Counted from the first letter of the stretch, positions 18,135-26,540 are shown. The stretch is 64,000 nucleotides of DNA from Bacteroidales bacterium (GCA_017429685.1 JAFROL010000041.1:26846-90845); one strand, 5' to 3'. Program-made: numbers and translations. Notes: a model not told the origin generated them from the letters alone.

Positions 18135-18256
18135 CGGAAAGCGGAAAACGGAAAGCGGAAAGCGGAGAACGGAAAACGGAAAGCGGAAAACGGAAAACGG
18201 AAAGCGAGGCAGACGCGCCAGCCACTAACAAATTAACACATTAACGAATTAACTCA
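18134..18256 (+). repeat. Composite repeat module: heptamers, GC-rich linker, octamers
   Basis: 18134-18210 is about ten RCGGAAA heptamers with single-base variants. 18207-18224 is the linker GAGGCAGACGCGCCAGCC. 18223-18256 is four TAACnnAT octamers ending 6 bp before the rsmG ATG. The module fills the entire gap between the CobW-type gene and rsmG. Confidence 0.95.
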
Positions 18257-18262
18257 TTCGAA

Positions 18263-18889
18263 ATGGATCTCATACTCAAATATTTCCCCAACCTCACCGA
18301 GCGCCAGAAGGAGCAGTTCGCAGCCTTGCCGGACCTGTACAACGATTGGAACTCGAAGATCAACGTCATCAGCCGCAAGGATATGGACAACTTTGTCGAA
18401 CACCACGTGCTGCATTCGCTGGCCATTGCCAAAGTGGTGCAGTTCAAGACGATGTGCGACATTATGGACCTCGGCACCGGTGGCGGCTTCCCGGGCATCC
18501 CGTTGGCGATAATGTTCCCCGATTCCAACTTCTATCTTGTCGATTCTATCGGCAAGAAAATCAAGGTGGTAAAGGATGTCGCCGAACAGCTGCAGCTGAA
18601 GAACGTCACCGCCGAGCAGATCCGTGCTGAGCAGGTGCAGCGCGACTTCGACTTCGTCGTCTCGCGTGCCGTCACCGACCTCAGCCAGTTTGCCGGTTGG
18701 GTGCGTGGCAAAATATCTGATATCCATTATCATAAACTTCGCAACGGCATTATCTACCTCAAAGGCGGCGACCTCACCGACGAAATTGCCCCCTTCCGCA
18801 AAAAAGTGCGCACCTGGGACATCGCAGATTTCTTCGAAGAACCCTATTTCGAAACCAAAAAGGTAATTTATATGCCGATGGGTAAATGA
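18263..18889 (+). CDS. rsmG: 16S rRNA (guanine527-N7)-methyltransferase RsmG
   Basis: SAM-dependent methyltransferase that modifies G527 of 16S rRNA. The 208 residues match the family. The SAM-binding motif is DLGTGGGFPGIPLAI, followed by FYLVDSIGKKIKVV, and the conserved SRAVTDL lies near residue 135. The start is the ATG directly after an octamer repeat array, and no Shine-Dalgarno site is visible. In some bacteria loss of this methylation gives low-level streptomycin resistance. Confidence 0.95.
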   Translation: MDLILKYFPNLTERQKEQFAALPDLYNDWNSKINVISRKDMDNFVEHHVLHSLAIAKVVQFKTMCDIMDLGTGGGFPGIPLAIMFPDSNFYLVDSIGKKIKVVKDVAEQLQLKNVTAEQIRAEQVQRDFDFVVSRAVTDLSQFAGWVRGKISDIHYHKLRNGIIYLKGGDLTDEIAPFRKKVRTWDIADFFEEPYFETKKVIYMPMGK

Positions 18890-18908
18890 TCATTGTCTCG
18901 TATTGACG

Positions 18909-18970
18909 TACTAACGCCTTTGAGGCCGCGTCAGCCTCTAACGCATTAACACAATAACGCACTAATGCAT
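18909..18970 (+). repeat. Repeat module: linker and octamers only
   Basis: GAGGCCGCGTCAGCC (about 18922-18936) is followed by TAACGCAT/TAACACAA/TAACGCAC octamer-like units up to 18970. The heptamer part seen in the other modules is missing here. It lies between rsmG and the Sel1-repeat gene. Confidence 0.8.
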
Positions 18971-18984
18971 TTAAATATATAAGT

Positions 18985-21900
18985 ATGAAGACATTCGCTA
19001 ATTCGTTGCTCGGCGTGGCCTGCTGCTTAATGCTGCTCTTTCAATGCTCGACGGCCAATGCCCAAGCCGACCAGAAACTGATTGACAAAGCCAATGCTGG
19101 CGACATTAAGGCTATGCGTCTGCTTGCCTTCTGCTACGAGCGCGGGGCTGGTGTGGCTCACGATTCGGCTATGGCCCTGCAGTGGTACCAGCGTGCTGCC
19201 GACAAGGGCGATGGCGAGGCGTGGCTTTGCATTTCGCGCTACTATAGGGAAGGCCGGCTGCTGCCTGCCGACACGGCCCGCTTCCTGGCCATCCGTAAGG
19301 AATGGGCCGACAAGGGTCTGCCTAACGGCATTGCCGCTTTGGGGTATGCATATCTCCTTGGATGCGGAGTGGAGGCCGACACGGCAAAGGCTATGAAACT
19401 TATCGAAGAAGCTGCCCGAAAAGGTTCAGGATGGGCGCTTGGCTCGATTGGCGACAACTATACCTACGGAGTTTTCGGCTATCCGCGTAACAACAAACTG
19501 GCGGAGCAGTATTATAAAAAAGCGCTAAAGGCTGGCGATTTGGTGAACTATGCCCGCCTTGCCTATCTTTATTCAATAATGGGTGATGCCAAGAATACTT
19601 GGAAATACATCCAGGAGGCAAAGAAGTGGAACGATCCCGCCGTAAGGATTCTCGAGGCCGGATGCTACTTCATCGGCACCGCTGAGGTCGCCGCCGATCA
19701 GCGCAAAGCTCTGCAGATAATCTCCGATGTCGTCAGCCAGAACAATATGGCCTTCGATGAGGCTGGGCAAATGTTTATGGACGCCACCGACCCCGCTTTG
19801 CGCGACAGCCTGAAGGCCCTGTCGTACTGGCAAAAAGGTGCCGCGCAGGGCGATGCAGAATGCCGCCTGAACCTGGCGCGCTATTATCTGAACAATCAGC
19901 AATTTGACAAGTCGATACGTTACCTTAAGGATGTCATCAACGACCCCGCTGGCAACGAACAGCAGGGCGCAACGTGTGCGTCGATGGCGCGTATCTGCTT
20001 CGGCGGATTGGTGAAGGAGCAAGGCAGCGACTCGGCGTTGTACTGGCTGAATATGGGTGTGGACCGTTTCAAAAGTGCCGAATGTGCCACGATGCTGGGC
20101 GATTTTTATGCCGAGCAGCAAAACGATGTGACAAAGGCTATTGCCTTCTACGACAAGGCATTCACGCTTGGCGACACCGATGCCATTGTCGGCATTGGAC
20201 GTATGTATGCATACACAGGACAAACGTCCGAAGCCATCAGCACCTTCAACCGATACATATCCTATGGCCGCCCCGACGGATACTATTGGCTGGCAATGGT
20301 ATACGACAATATCCCCGATACCGGCAAGGAGCTTGAGGCCCTCAACAATGGCGACAAGGCCGGCAGCGCCCTTTGCCAGCAGGTGTTGGGCAATATCTAC
20401 GAAGCTGGGGCCATCGGTGAAAAGCCCGACTATAAGAAGGCCGAAAAATATTACCTCAAATCGTCCACTTCCGCCTCGCTGGATAAACTGGGTGTCCTCT
20501 ATCTCAATGGTTCGCTGGGCAAGCAGAGCCCGAAAGACATCGAGAAGGGACTGGCATACGTGCAGAAAGCGGCCGATATGGGCAATATCGATGCTATCTA
20601 CCGTTTGGGTTATATGTATGAGACTGGCGACTTCGTTGGCGAAGCCGACCAGGAAAAGGCGTTGTCGTACTTCAAGCTGCTGGCCGACAACGATATTCCG
20701 GCCGGTTATTTCAAAATGGGACTTTATTACGAACTTGGCGACGGAGGCTTGGAGCAGGATATGACCAAGGCCGTCGAATACTACAACCGTGCTGCCGATA
20801 TGGGCTACGGGCCGGCAATGCGCTATCTTGGCGACTTCTACCGCATCGGCCAGAATGTTCCGCTCGACAAGAAGAAGGCTTTCGAGTATTACAACAATGC
20901 CGCTTCGCAAGGCGATGCATCGGCCGTATACTACATCGGCCGTTCCTACCTCGAAGGGTGCGGCGTCGACATCGACACGTCGGCGGCAATACCCTACCTC
21001 AGGTCGGCAGCGACGCAGGATGTCGGTCAGGCAGCCTTCCTTTTGGCCGAATTCTACAACTACGCCAAAGGCGGTTTCCCTGCCAACGTCGACTCGGCTA
21101 TATACTATTATATGTTGGCCCACAACAACGGCAGTGGCGATGCAAGCTACGCTATTGGCCGTCAGCTTATAAACGAAAACTACCCGAAAGAAGCTGTCGA
21201 ATATCTCAACACCGGAGCCCAGCGAGGCAACTACGATGCAATGGTGCTCTTTGCCGTCTGCCTGCAGGAGGGCTACGGCATCGAGGCCAATCCCGAAGAG
21301 GCCTACCGCATATTCGAGAATGTAGCATCGCGCGTCAACAACTCGTCGGCCTACTATTATATGGGCACAGCCCGACTCAACGGCCGCGGATGCCAGCAGA
21401 GCGAACGGCTCGGAAAACTCTATCTCGACACGGCCGCGTCCCTGGGCAACATCGGCGCAATGACGGCCCTGGCCCAGTGCTACCTGAACGGATACGGCTG
21501 CGAACCCGACACGGCGGCCGCCATAAAGTACTACCGGCAGGCCATCGACGGTGGCTCGCTAACAGCCTGCAACCGTTTGGGTTATCTCTACGAAGCGCGC
21601 GAAGAGTACGAGAAAGCCGTCGCTTGCTATCAGCAATCGGCCGATGGCGGCAATTACGAGGGTATGTGCAGCCTTGGACTCTGCTACGAGAAGGGGCACG
21701 GCGTCGTGCTGAGCTACCGCAAGGCCTACGACCTCTACAAGCGTGCCGCCGACGCTGGATATCATCGTGGTTATCTGATGATTGCGTTCTGCTACCTCGA
21801 AGGCATTTTCGTCGAGGAAGACAACGCCAAGGCCCTGCAATGGTTCGAAAAGGGGGCCGAAGCCGGTAATCTGCTGGCGATGTACAATGCCGCCACGATG

Positions 21901-22017
21901 TACGAGGAGGGCGAAGAGGGCGTCAAGCGCGACCTCAAGCGTGCTAAATACTGGTACCAGAAGGCCGCCGCCGAAGGCTATGAACCGGCCGTAAACGCCC
22001 TGAAACGAATGAAATAA
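18985..22017 (+). CDS. large secreted Sel1-repeat (TPR-like) protein
   Basis: A 1010-residue solenoid protein. The N-terminus (MKTFANSLLGVACCLMLLFQ, then CSTANAQA) is a signal peptide, either lipoprotein-type at LLFQC or cleaved after NAQA. The rest is around 25 Sel1 units of about 36 residues, recognisable by phrases such as AMALQWYQRAADKGDGEAW, CYLNGYGCEPDTAAAIKYY and YLMIAFCYLEGIFVEEDNA. Sel1 proteins are protein-interaction scaffolds; no enzymatic domain is present. Calcium- or disulfide-type motifs are not evident. The gene is alone between rsmG and a strong terminator, so its partners are unknown. Confidence 0.85.
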   Translation: MKTFANSLLGVACCLMLLFQCSTANAQADQKLIDKANAGDIKAMRLLAFCYERGAGVAHDSAMALQWYQRAADKGDGEAWLCISRYYREGRLLPADTARFLAIRKEWADKGLPNGIAALGYAYLLGCGVEADTAKAMKLIEEAARKGSGWALGSIGDNYTYGVFGYPRNNKLAEQYYKKALKAGDLVNYARLAYLYSIMGDAKNTWKYIQEAKKWNDPAVRILEAGCYFIGTAEVAADQRKALQIISDVVSQNNMAFDEAGQMFMDATDPALRDSLKALSYWQKGAAQGDAECRLNLARYYLNNQQFDKSIRYLKDVINDPAGNEQQGATCASMARICFGGLVKEQGSDSALYWLNMGVDRFKSAECATMLGDFYAEQQNDVTKAIAFYDKAFTLGDTDAIVGIGRMYAYTGQTSEAISTFNRYISYGRPDGYYWLAMVYDNIPDTGKELEALNNGDKAGSALCQQVLGNIYEAGAIGEKPDYKKAEKYYLKSSTSASLDKLGVLYLNGSLGKQSPKDIEKGLAYVQKAADMGNIDAIYRLGYMYETGDFVGEADQEKALSYFKLLADNDIPAGYFKMGLYYELGDGGLEQDMTKAVEYYNRAADMGYGPAMRYLGDFYRIGQNVPLDKKKAFEYYNNAASQGDASAVYYIGRSYLEGCGVDIDTSAAIPYLRSAATQDVGQAAFLLAEFYNYAKGGFPANVDSAIYYYMLAHNNGSGDASYAIGRQLINENYPKEAVEYLNTGAQRGNYDAMVLFAVCLQEGYGIEANPEEAYRIFENVASRVNNSSAYYYMGTARLNGRGCQQSERLGKLYLDTAASLGNIGAMTALAQCYLNGYGCEPDTAAAIKYYRQAIDGGSLTACNRLGYLYEAREEYEKAVACYQQSADGGNYEGMCSLGLCYEKGHGVVLSYRKAYDLYKRAADAGYHRGYLMIAFCYLEGIFVEEDNAKALQWFEKGAEAGNLLAMYNAATMYEEGEEGVKRDLKRAKYWYQKAAAEGYEPAVNALKRMK

Positions 22018-22090
22018 GCCAGTTGCGACTGCATATTCCTAAAGCCTGATGGCAGGGCGCTGAAGGTTTGAAAAAAACTGGAGGCTTGAA

Positions 22091-22128
22091 AAAAGAGCTG
22101 CGAAACTAATCGCAGCTCTTTTATTTTT
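22091..22128 (+). terminator. Rho-independent terminator after the Sel1-repeat gene
   Basis: Stem AAAAGAGCTGCGA (22091-22103) pairs with TCGCAGCTCTTTT (22110-22122) across a 6-nt loop, with a T-rich tail TTTTATTTTT. The A-rich left arm could also let it act on minus-strand transcripts. Confidence 0.9.
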
Positions 22129-22360
22129 CCCTTCCAGTCCCGATGGTTTCGGTAGGAATTCCGCCTGCAAGGCGACCTGACAAAATGTCAGTCGCACGAA
22201 ATCCTAACCAAAGCCCTATCATCTTCTACCGTGGTAAAAGGAGGTAAGAATTTGATAAGAATTTGGGTAGAATTTGATAAGAAGATGGTCCTGTTTTTGT
22301 GGCGGTTATGAAAGGCGATTTTTGGCCCTTTTTCCCGTTTTTGAAACTTTTTTTGCACAA

Positions 22361-22387
22361 AAAACCTGACATTTTGTCAGGCTTTTT
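22361..22387. terminator. Bidirectional hairpin with A- and T-rich flanks
   Basis: CCTGACA (22365-22371) pairs with TGTCAGG (22375-22381), preceded by AAAAA and followed by CTTTTTG. It is placed to end minus-strand transcription of the GH2 gene and residual plus-strand read-through. Confidence 0.7.
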
Positions 22388-22435
22388 GTTTTTGTTTTTG
22401 TTTTTGCAGGCGAGGCGCCTGCGTACCAGTTTATC

Positions 22436-22530
22436 GCTTTTCCGCTTTCCGTTTTCCGCTTTTCGTTTTCCGTTTTCCGTTTTCCGCTTTCCGTTTTCCG
22501 CTTTCCGTTTTCCGCTTTCCGTTTTCCGCT
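22436..22530 (-). repeat. Heptamer array directly after the GH2 stop codon
   Basis: About thirteen units of the RCGGAAA heptamer read on the minus strand. The array begins at the TAA stop of the GH2 gene (TAA-GCGGAAA). Confidence 0.95.
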
Positions 22531-24632
22531 TATTTGTTGTACAGGTCGTTCAGGGTGCGGACGACGACGGTTGTTGGGGTGGCGGTGGCGTCTTGGGGGA
22601 TGCCGTAACCCAGTGTGTTGCCCATCTCGACGGGGGCGGGGATGAAGCGGACGGTGACTTGTTGCCCTTTCTTGAGGTCGAAGAAGTTGCGGTTGAAGTG
22701 GCCGTGACGGAAGGGGCGGGGCTCGATGCAGACGTCGTAGAGGTCGCTCAGGGCGCGGATGGTTACTGTCAGTACGCCGTCTTCAACGCGCTGGTTAAAA
22801 GTGTATTGCGCCTTGTCATAGTGGCGGTCTTTGGGGTATGTGGCATAGTACTGCTGCCATTCGTCCAAACTCCGTTCCAGACTTTCCGCTTTCCGCTTTC
22901 CGCTTTCCGCTTCAAAAAGCGCTTTTGCGCGGTAGTGGAGCGCCTTCCAGTTGCCGTAGTAGTCGATTGAGGACCAGCTGGCTACGGGCCAGCTGTCGTT
23001 AAGCTGCCAGTAGAGTGTGCCGGCGCAGCGCGGGTCGGCGATATGGCAGAGGATGCCGTAGCCGGTGCCCCAGGCCTGGAGCAGCTGGCTGACGTAGGCG
23101 TAGTCCGTGAGCGACAGGGTGCGGCTGTCTAAACCGTAGTAGCGTTGCATCGCCTTGTCGATGATTTCGCGGCCGCGAGCGTGCTTCTGGTGGTTGCGCA
23201 GGGTGGGGGAGTCGATGTCGAGCTGGTCGGCGGATGTGAACTGTCGGATGCTGGAAATCAGAGGATAGCTTTGGAATCCGTATTCCGACATAAAGCGGCC
23301 GGTTTTTTCCTTGTACATTTCGAATGGCTGCTCGCCCCACCATACGCCCCAATAGTGGCTGTCGCCGTGGGTGGTGCATTCGGGATGGCCCCAGCCATAG
23401 AGCGGCGAGGTGGTGATGTAGGGGCGATGCATTGGATCGCAGTCTCTTACGGCTTGCGCAAGGATGCTGGTCGAGCTGGTGTTGCTGGTGGTGCCGGGGT
23501 AGCCGAAGATGGTGTCCATCGCCTTCTCCAGCCGGGCGCGCTGCTCTGGCGTCCAGTTGAATTGTCCTTGCCAGCCCCAGTCTTCCCATCCGTTCTTGAC
23601 CTCGTTGTTGCCGCACCAGAGGACGATGCAGGGGTGGCGTGCAATGCGGCTGACGTTCTCGTAGGCCTCGCGTTTGATTGATTCGAGCATCTCGGGGTCG
23701 TCGGGATAGAGCATAGTGGAGAAGTTGAAGTCCTGCCACACCATCAGCCCCAGCGAGTCGCATAGGTCGTAGAACAGGTCGTGCTCGTATATGCCGCCGC
23801 CCCAAATGCGTATCATATTGAATCCTGCCTCCTTGGCGGAGCAGAGCAGGTAGCGGTAGCGGGCCGCCAGCTGGGGCGACGTTGCCGGGAAGGTGTGCGC
23901 CGGAATCCAGTTGGCGCCTTTGATGAAGAGGGGTTTGCCGTCGCGGTAGAAGGCAAAGCTTTGGCCGATGGAGTCGGGCTGCTGGCGGAACTCGACGGGG
24001 CTGCTCGTAGGACTAGCATTTTTAGTAAGACTAGTACTACTAGAAGTACTAGTATCATTAGTTATATACACCTCTTTCCATATTCCGCAGGTTGGCAGCT
24101 TGGCTCCCCAGTCCCAGCCTTGCTGGTAGGGGGCTATGCGCGTGAAAGCGCGCCGGTCGGGCAGGGTGATGCCGTAAATGGATTGATTGTATTCGTCTTG
24201 GAGAGGGAAAAAGGTTATCTGTATGCGGTCGCAGTCCTCGGGCAACTCCATCGTGTTTTGAACGAACATATTGTTCTCTGTCAGCACGTGTGACTCCTCG
24301 CCGTGATAGAGGTTGATAAGGCAATCGCCCGCAAGTCCTTCGAAAACAATCCAATGCTTTTTGCCTTTGGGCAGATTCAGGCTGCTGATGTCTACCTGAT
24401 AGGTCCACATCTCGTCGGCAATCCAGCGGACGCTGTCCTCGTTGGTGGCGAGGTATGGGTCGGGAATGAGTCCGTTGGCCGTCAGGTCGGTGTGGATGAA
24501 TCCCGGCACGGAGGCGGGATACCATTTGTCCTGATACTTGAATTGCCAGTCGGTCAGGTATATACGGTCGGCCTTCTGCGTCGAGCAGGCGGCAAACAAC
24601 AGTGTGGCGACGATAAATAATAATTTCTTCAT
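22530..24632 (-). CDS. GH2 beta-mannosidase-like lipoprotein lacking a normal second domain
   Basis: Exo-acting glycoside hydrolase family 2 enzyme expected to release mannose from beta-mannosides. The signal peptide ends in LLFAACS, a lipobox. The N-terminal jelly-roll runs to GIWKEVYI near residue 189. The TIM barrel begins at PLFIKGANWIPAHTF and keeps the acid/base Glu in LWCGNNEVKNG (about 344) and the nucleophile Glu in RFMSEYGFQ (about 448). The Ig-like domain normally between them is missing, replaced by about 25 Ser/Thr-rich residues coded by 9-bp repeats. At 700 residues it is about 150 short for the family. A heptamer insertion (about residues 573-583) adds AESGKRKAES. Activity is uncertain. 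Confidence 0.85.
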   Translation of the reverse strand: MKKLLFIVATLLFAACSTQKADRIYLTDWQFKYQDKWYPASVPGFIHTDLTANGLIPDPYLATNEDSVRWIADEMWTYQVDISSLNLPKGKKHWIVFEGLAGDCLINLYHGEESHVLTENNMFVQNTMELPEDCDRIQITFFPLQDEYNQSIYGITLPDRRAFTRIAPYQQGWDWGAKLPTCGIWKEVYITNDTSTSSSTSLTKNASPTSSPVEFRQQPDSIGQSFAFYRDGKPLFIKGANWIPAHTFPATSPQLAARYRYLLCSAKEAGFNMIRIWGGGIYEHDLFYDLCDSLGLMVWQDFNFSTMLYPDDPEMLESIKREAYENVSRIARHPCIVLWCGNNEVKNGWEDWGWQGQFNWTPEQRARLEKAMDTIFGYPGTTSNTSSTSILAQAVRDCDPMHRPYITTSPLYGWGHPECTTHGDSHYWGVWWGEQPFEMYKEKTGRFMSEYGFQSYPLISSIRQFTSADQLDIDSPTLRNHQKHARGREIIDKAMQRYYGLDSRTLSLTDYAYVSQLLQAWGTGYGILCHIADPRCAGTLYWQLNDSWPVASWSSIDYYGNWKALHYRAKALFEAESGKRKAESLERSLDEWQQYYATYPKDRHYDKAQYTFNQRVEDGVLTVTIRALSDLYDVCIEPRPFRHGHFNRNFFDLKKGQQVTVRFIPAPVEMGNTLGYGIPQDATATPTTVVVRTLNDLYNK
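22882..22912 (-). repeat. Heptamer array inside the GH2 gene
   Basis: Four heptamers on the minus strand are read in frame as EAESGKRKAES, between the barrel and the C-terminal beta domain. Confidence 0.9.
24000..24063 (-). repeat. 9-bp NCTAGTNNT repeats inside the GH2 gene
   Basis: Read on the minus strand, six or seven 9-bp units (ACTAGTACT, TCTAGTAGT, ACTAGTCTT, GCTAGTCCT and variants) encode TSx tripeptides (TSTSSSTSLTKNASPTSS). They sit where the Ig-like domain of GH2 enzymes should be. This unit is not seen elsewhere in the window. Confidence 0.8.
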
Positions 24633-24644
24633 AATTTTTGAAAT

Positions 24645-24734
24645 TAATACGTTATTGCGTTAGTGGCTGACGCAGTTTTCCGCTTTCCGCTTTCCGTTTT
24701 CCGCTTTCCGTTTTCCGCTTTCCGCTTTCCGCTT
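24645..24734 (-). repeat. Composite repeat module (minus orientation)
   Basis: In the direction of transcription: heptamers (24734-24676), linker ACTGCGTCAGCCAC (about 24676-24663), then octamer-like TAACGCAA units (to 24645). It fills the gap between the DUF486 gene and the GH2 start, the same order as the plus-strand modules. Confidence 0.9.
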
Positions 24735-24741
24735 AGTAGGT

Positions 24742-25119
24742 CTATTCATTTTTCCAGAAGGCGAAGATGACGGCGAGCAGGATGAAGGCGAAGCTGACGA
24801 GGTGGTTCCAGCGGATGGGCTCGCTTTTGAAGACGGTGGCGACGATGATGGTGAAGACCGTCAGCGAGATGCACTCGGCCAGGATTTTGAGCTGCATCAG
24901 TGAGAAGGGACCGCCGTTGATCTGGCTGCCGATGCGGTTGGCGGGAATCATAAAGCTGTACTCGAAGAAGGCTACGCCCCACGACGACAGGATGATGAGT
25001 ATCAGAGGCCAAGAGGTGTTGATTTTCATTTCGGTCAGCTTCAGGTTGCCGTACCAGGCAAAGGTCATAAAGACGTTGCTGACGATGAGCAGGAGTATGG
25101 TAGATAGAGCTTTGGGCAT
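24742..25119 (-). CDS. DMT-superfamily DUF486 membrane protein
   Basis: A 125-residue inner membrane protein with four hydrophobic segments (about residues 5-22, 37-55, 80-97, 105-121) typical of the DUF486 family, a four-helix relative of small drug/metabolite transporters. Recognisable family sequence includes FMTFAWYGNLK, WGVAFFEYSFMIPANRIG and LKILAECISLTVF. No substrate is known for the family. It lies on the minus strand between cinA (64 bp upstream, across an AGTTGAA repeat) and the GH2 gene. Confidence 0.85.
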   Translation of the reverse strand: MPKALSTILLLIVSNVFMTFAWYGNLKLTEMKINTSWPLILIILSSWGVAFFEYSFMIPANRIGSQINGGPFSLMQLKILAECISLTVFTIIVATVFKSEPIRWNHLVSFAFILLAVIFAFWKNE

Positions 25120-25124
25120 TTTTT

Positions 25125-25152
25125 AGTTGAAAGTTGAGAGTTGAAAGTTGAA
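25125..25152. repeat. AGTTGAA heptamer array
   Basis: Four 7-bp units (AGTTGAA, AGTTGAG, AGTTGAA, AGTTGAA) lie between cinA and the DUF486 gene. The unit recurs, in reverse, at about 58735-58766 and 61890-61908. Confidence 0.85.
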
Positions 25153-25182
25153 ATTTTGTGGCAGTTGTGGTTTTAGTCTTCG

Positions 25183-26427
25183 TTAGTTTGCAATGGCTTT
25201 AATGAGCATTGCGAGTGCTTGGTTGACAGAACGTTCGATGTTTTGCTGGCGTCGGCGTCCGGGGAAGTTGAGCAGCGCGGCTTCGGTATGTGTGCGGCTG
25301 GCTACGGCAATCCACACTGTTCCAACCGGTTTGGTCGGTGTGCCTCCGTCTGGACCGGCGATGCCAGTGGTGGCGATGGCATAGTCGCTGTCGAAGCGCT
25401 CGCGCACCCCTTCGGCCATCTCGCGGACTGTCTGTTCGCTGACGGCTCCGTATTGTTCCAATGTGCTGTGTTGCACGCCCAATGCGCACTCTTTCACTTC
25501 GTTGCTATAGGCTACTACGCCTCCGCGGAAATAGCGCGATGCACCTGCCAGGGCCGTCAGTTGGCTGGCTATGGTGCCTCCGGTGCAGCTTTCGGCAGTG
25601 GCAAGGGTTTTGCCTTTGGAGGTCAGCAGTTTGTGTGCCAATTCGGCCAGCGTCTCGCAGTCTTCGCCTGCGATGTACTGTCCGGCGATGGGGTAGAGCT
25701 GTTCGACGGCTTTGTCGATGGCGTTTTGTAGTGCCTGGCGGTCGTTGCCGCGTGCCGTCAGGCGCAGTTTCAGCATTCCGGCTTGCGGCAGGTAGGCCAG
25801 TCGGATGCACTTGGGCAGCGCCAGCTCCCACGGCTCGACAAGGTCGCTGAAGAAGGATTCGCCGATGCCTTGAACCAATAGGTTCTTGTTGATTATGTGG
25901 TCGGTATGGAAATGCTCCTGCAGTTGCGGCACGACGCGGTTCTGCATCAGCCATTCCATCTCGAACGGCACGCCGGGCATCGAAACAACGACTTTCCCGT
26001 TGTCGGCATCGAACCACATACACGGGGCTGTGCCCAGGTCGTTGTTGAGCACCTGACAGCATTCGGGCACAAGGGCTTGCGCGCGGTTGACGGGTGTCAG
26101 TTCGAAGCCTCGTATGGCGAAGAGCCTTTTGACGTTTTCGAGAGCCGTCTGGTTTTCGACAAGGTGGCTGTGGAAAAAGTTGCACAGTATTGTCTTTGTA
26201 ATGTCGTCCTTGGTGGGGCCAAGACCGCCTGTGATGAGGACGGCGTCGGTGGCTGCCAGACAGCGGCATAGGGTGTTGCGTATTGCATCGCCATCGTCGC
26301 CAATTACAGCCACTTCTTTTACGTCCATTCCTGCCGCGATAAGCATCCGCGACATCGTCGAGGCGTTGCTGTTGACCACTTGGCCTATCAGCAGTTCGTC
26401 TCCTATATTTATTATGCTAACATTCAT
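25183..26427 (-). CDS. cinA: CinA family protein (NMN deamidase / competence-damage inducible)
   Basis: Two-domain protein. The N-terminal MoCF-like domain holds IGDELLIGQVVNSNA and ITGGLGPTKDDITK and often has ADP-ribose pyrophosphatase activity. The C-terminal CinA domain deamidates nicotinamide mononucleotide, with the catalytic Ser in ATAESCTGG and GGVVAYSNEVK. The 414 residues are the full two-domain length. It is transcribed divergently from nadC, which makes nicotinate mononucleotide. Both enzymes act in pyridine nucleotide metabolism, and shared control through the 170-bp gap is possible. Confidence 0.95.
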   Translation of the reverse strand: MNVSIINIGDELLIGQVVNSNASTMSRMLIAAGMDVKEVAVIGDDGDAIRNTLCRCLAATDAVLITGGLGPTKDDITKTILCNFFHSHLVENQTALENVKRLFAIRGFELTPVNRAQALVPECCQVLNNDLGTAPCMWFDADNGKVVVSMPGVPFEMEWLMQNRVVPQLQEHFHTDHIINKNLLVQGIGESFFSDLVEPWELALPKCIRLAYLPQAGMLKLRLTARGNDRQALQNAIDKAVEQLYPIAGQYIAGEDCETLAELAHKLLTSKGKTLATAESCTGGTIASQLTALAGASRYFRGGVVAYSNEVKECALGVQHSTLEQYGAVSEQTVREMAEGVRERFDSDYAIATTGIAGPDGGTPTKPVGTVWIAVASRTHTEAALLNFPGRRRQQNIERSVNQALAMLIKAIAN

Positions 26428-26507
26428 ATTTTGTGTGTTTTGTGGCGAAAAGTATGGTCGCCATTTTTGTGCAAAAATACAAAACTTGCATCAGATATGA
26501 AAATTTT

Positions 26508-26540
26508 TTTGCTCCGTAAAGGATTTTATTCGTATTTTTG
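26508..26540 (+). promoter_or_regulatory. Bacteroidota promoter for nadC
   Basis: The -33 box TTTG (26508-26511) and the -7 box TATTTTTG (26533-26540) are separated by 21 bp. Both the boxes and the spacing match the consensus. Transcription would begin about 50 nt before the nadC ATG. Confidence 0.8.

Larger units (their letters stand above)
22018..22529. other. Gene-free gap of 512 bp holding hairpins and heptamers
   Basis: Convergent gap between the Sel1 gene (plus) and the GH2 gene (minus). It contains a strong terminator (22091-22128), two copies of a CTGACA-TGTCAG dyad (22177-22191 and 22365-22381), a perfect 7-bp stem GCAGGCG/CGCCTGC at 22406-22422, and a minus-oriented heptamer array (22436-22530). 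No credible gene is seen. Confidence 0.8.

Noticed and set aside
22299-22970. Plus-strand open frames full of FPLSAFR/FPFSVFR
   Set aside because: These are reverse readings of the heptamer, which is open in all frames, joined to antisense of the GH2 gene.
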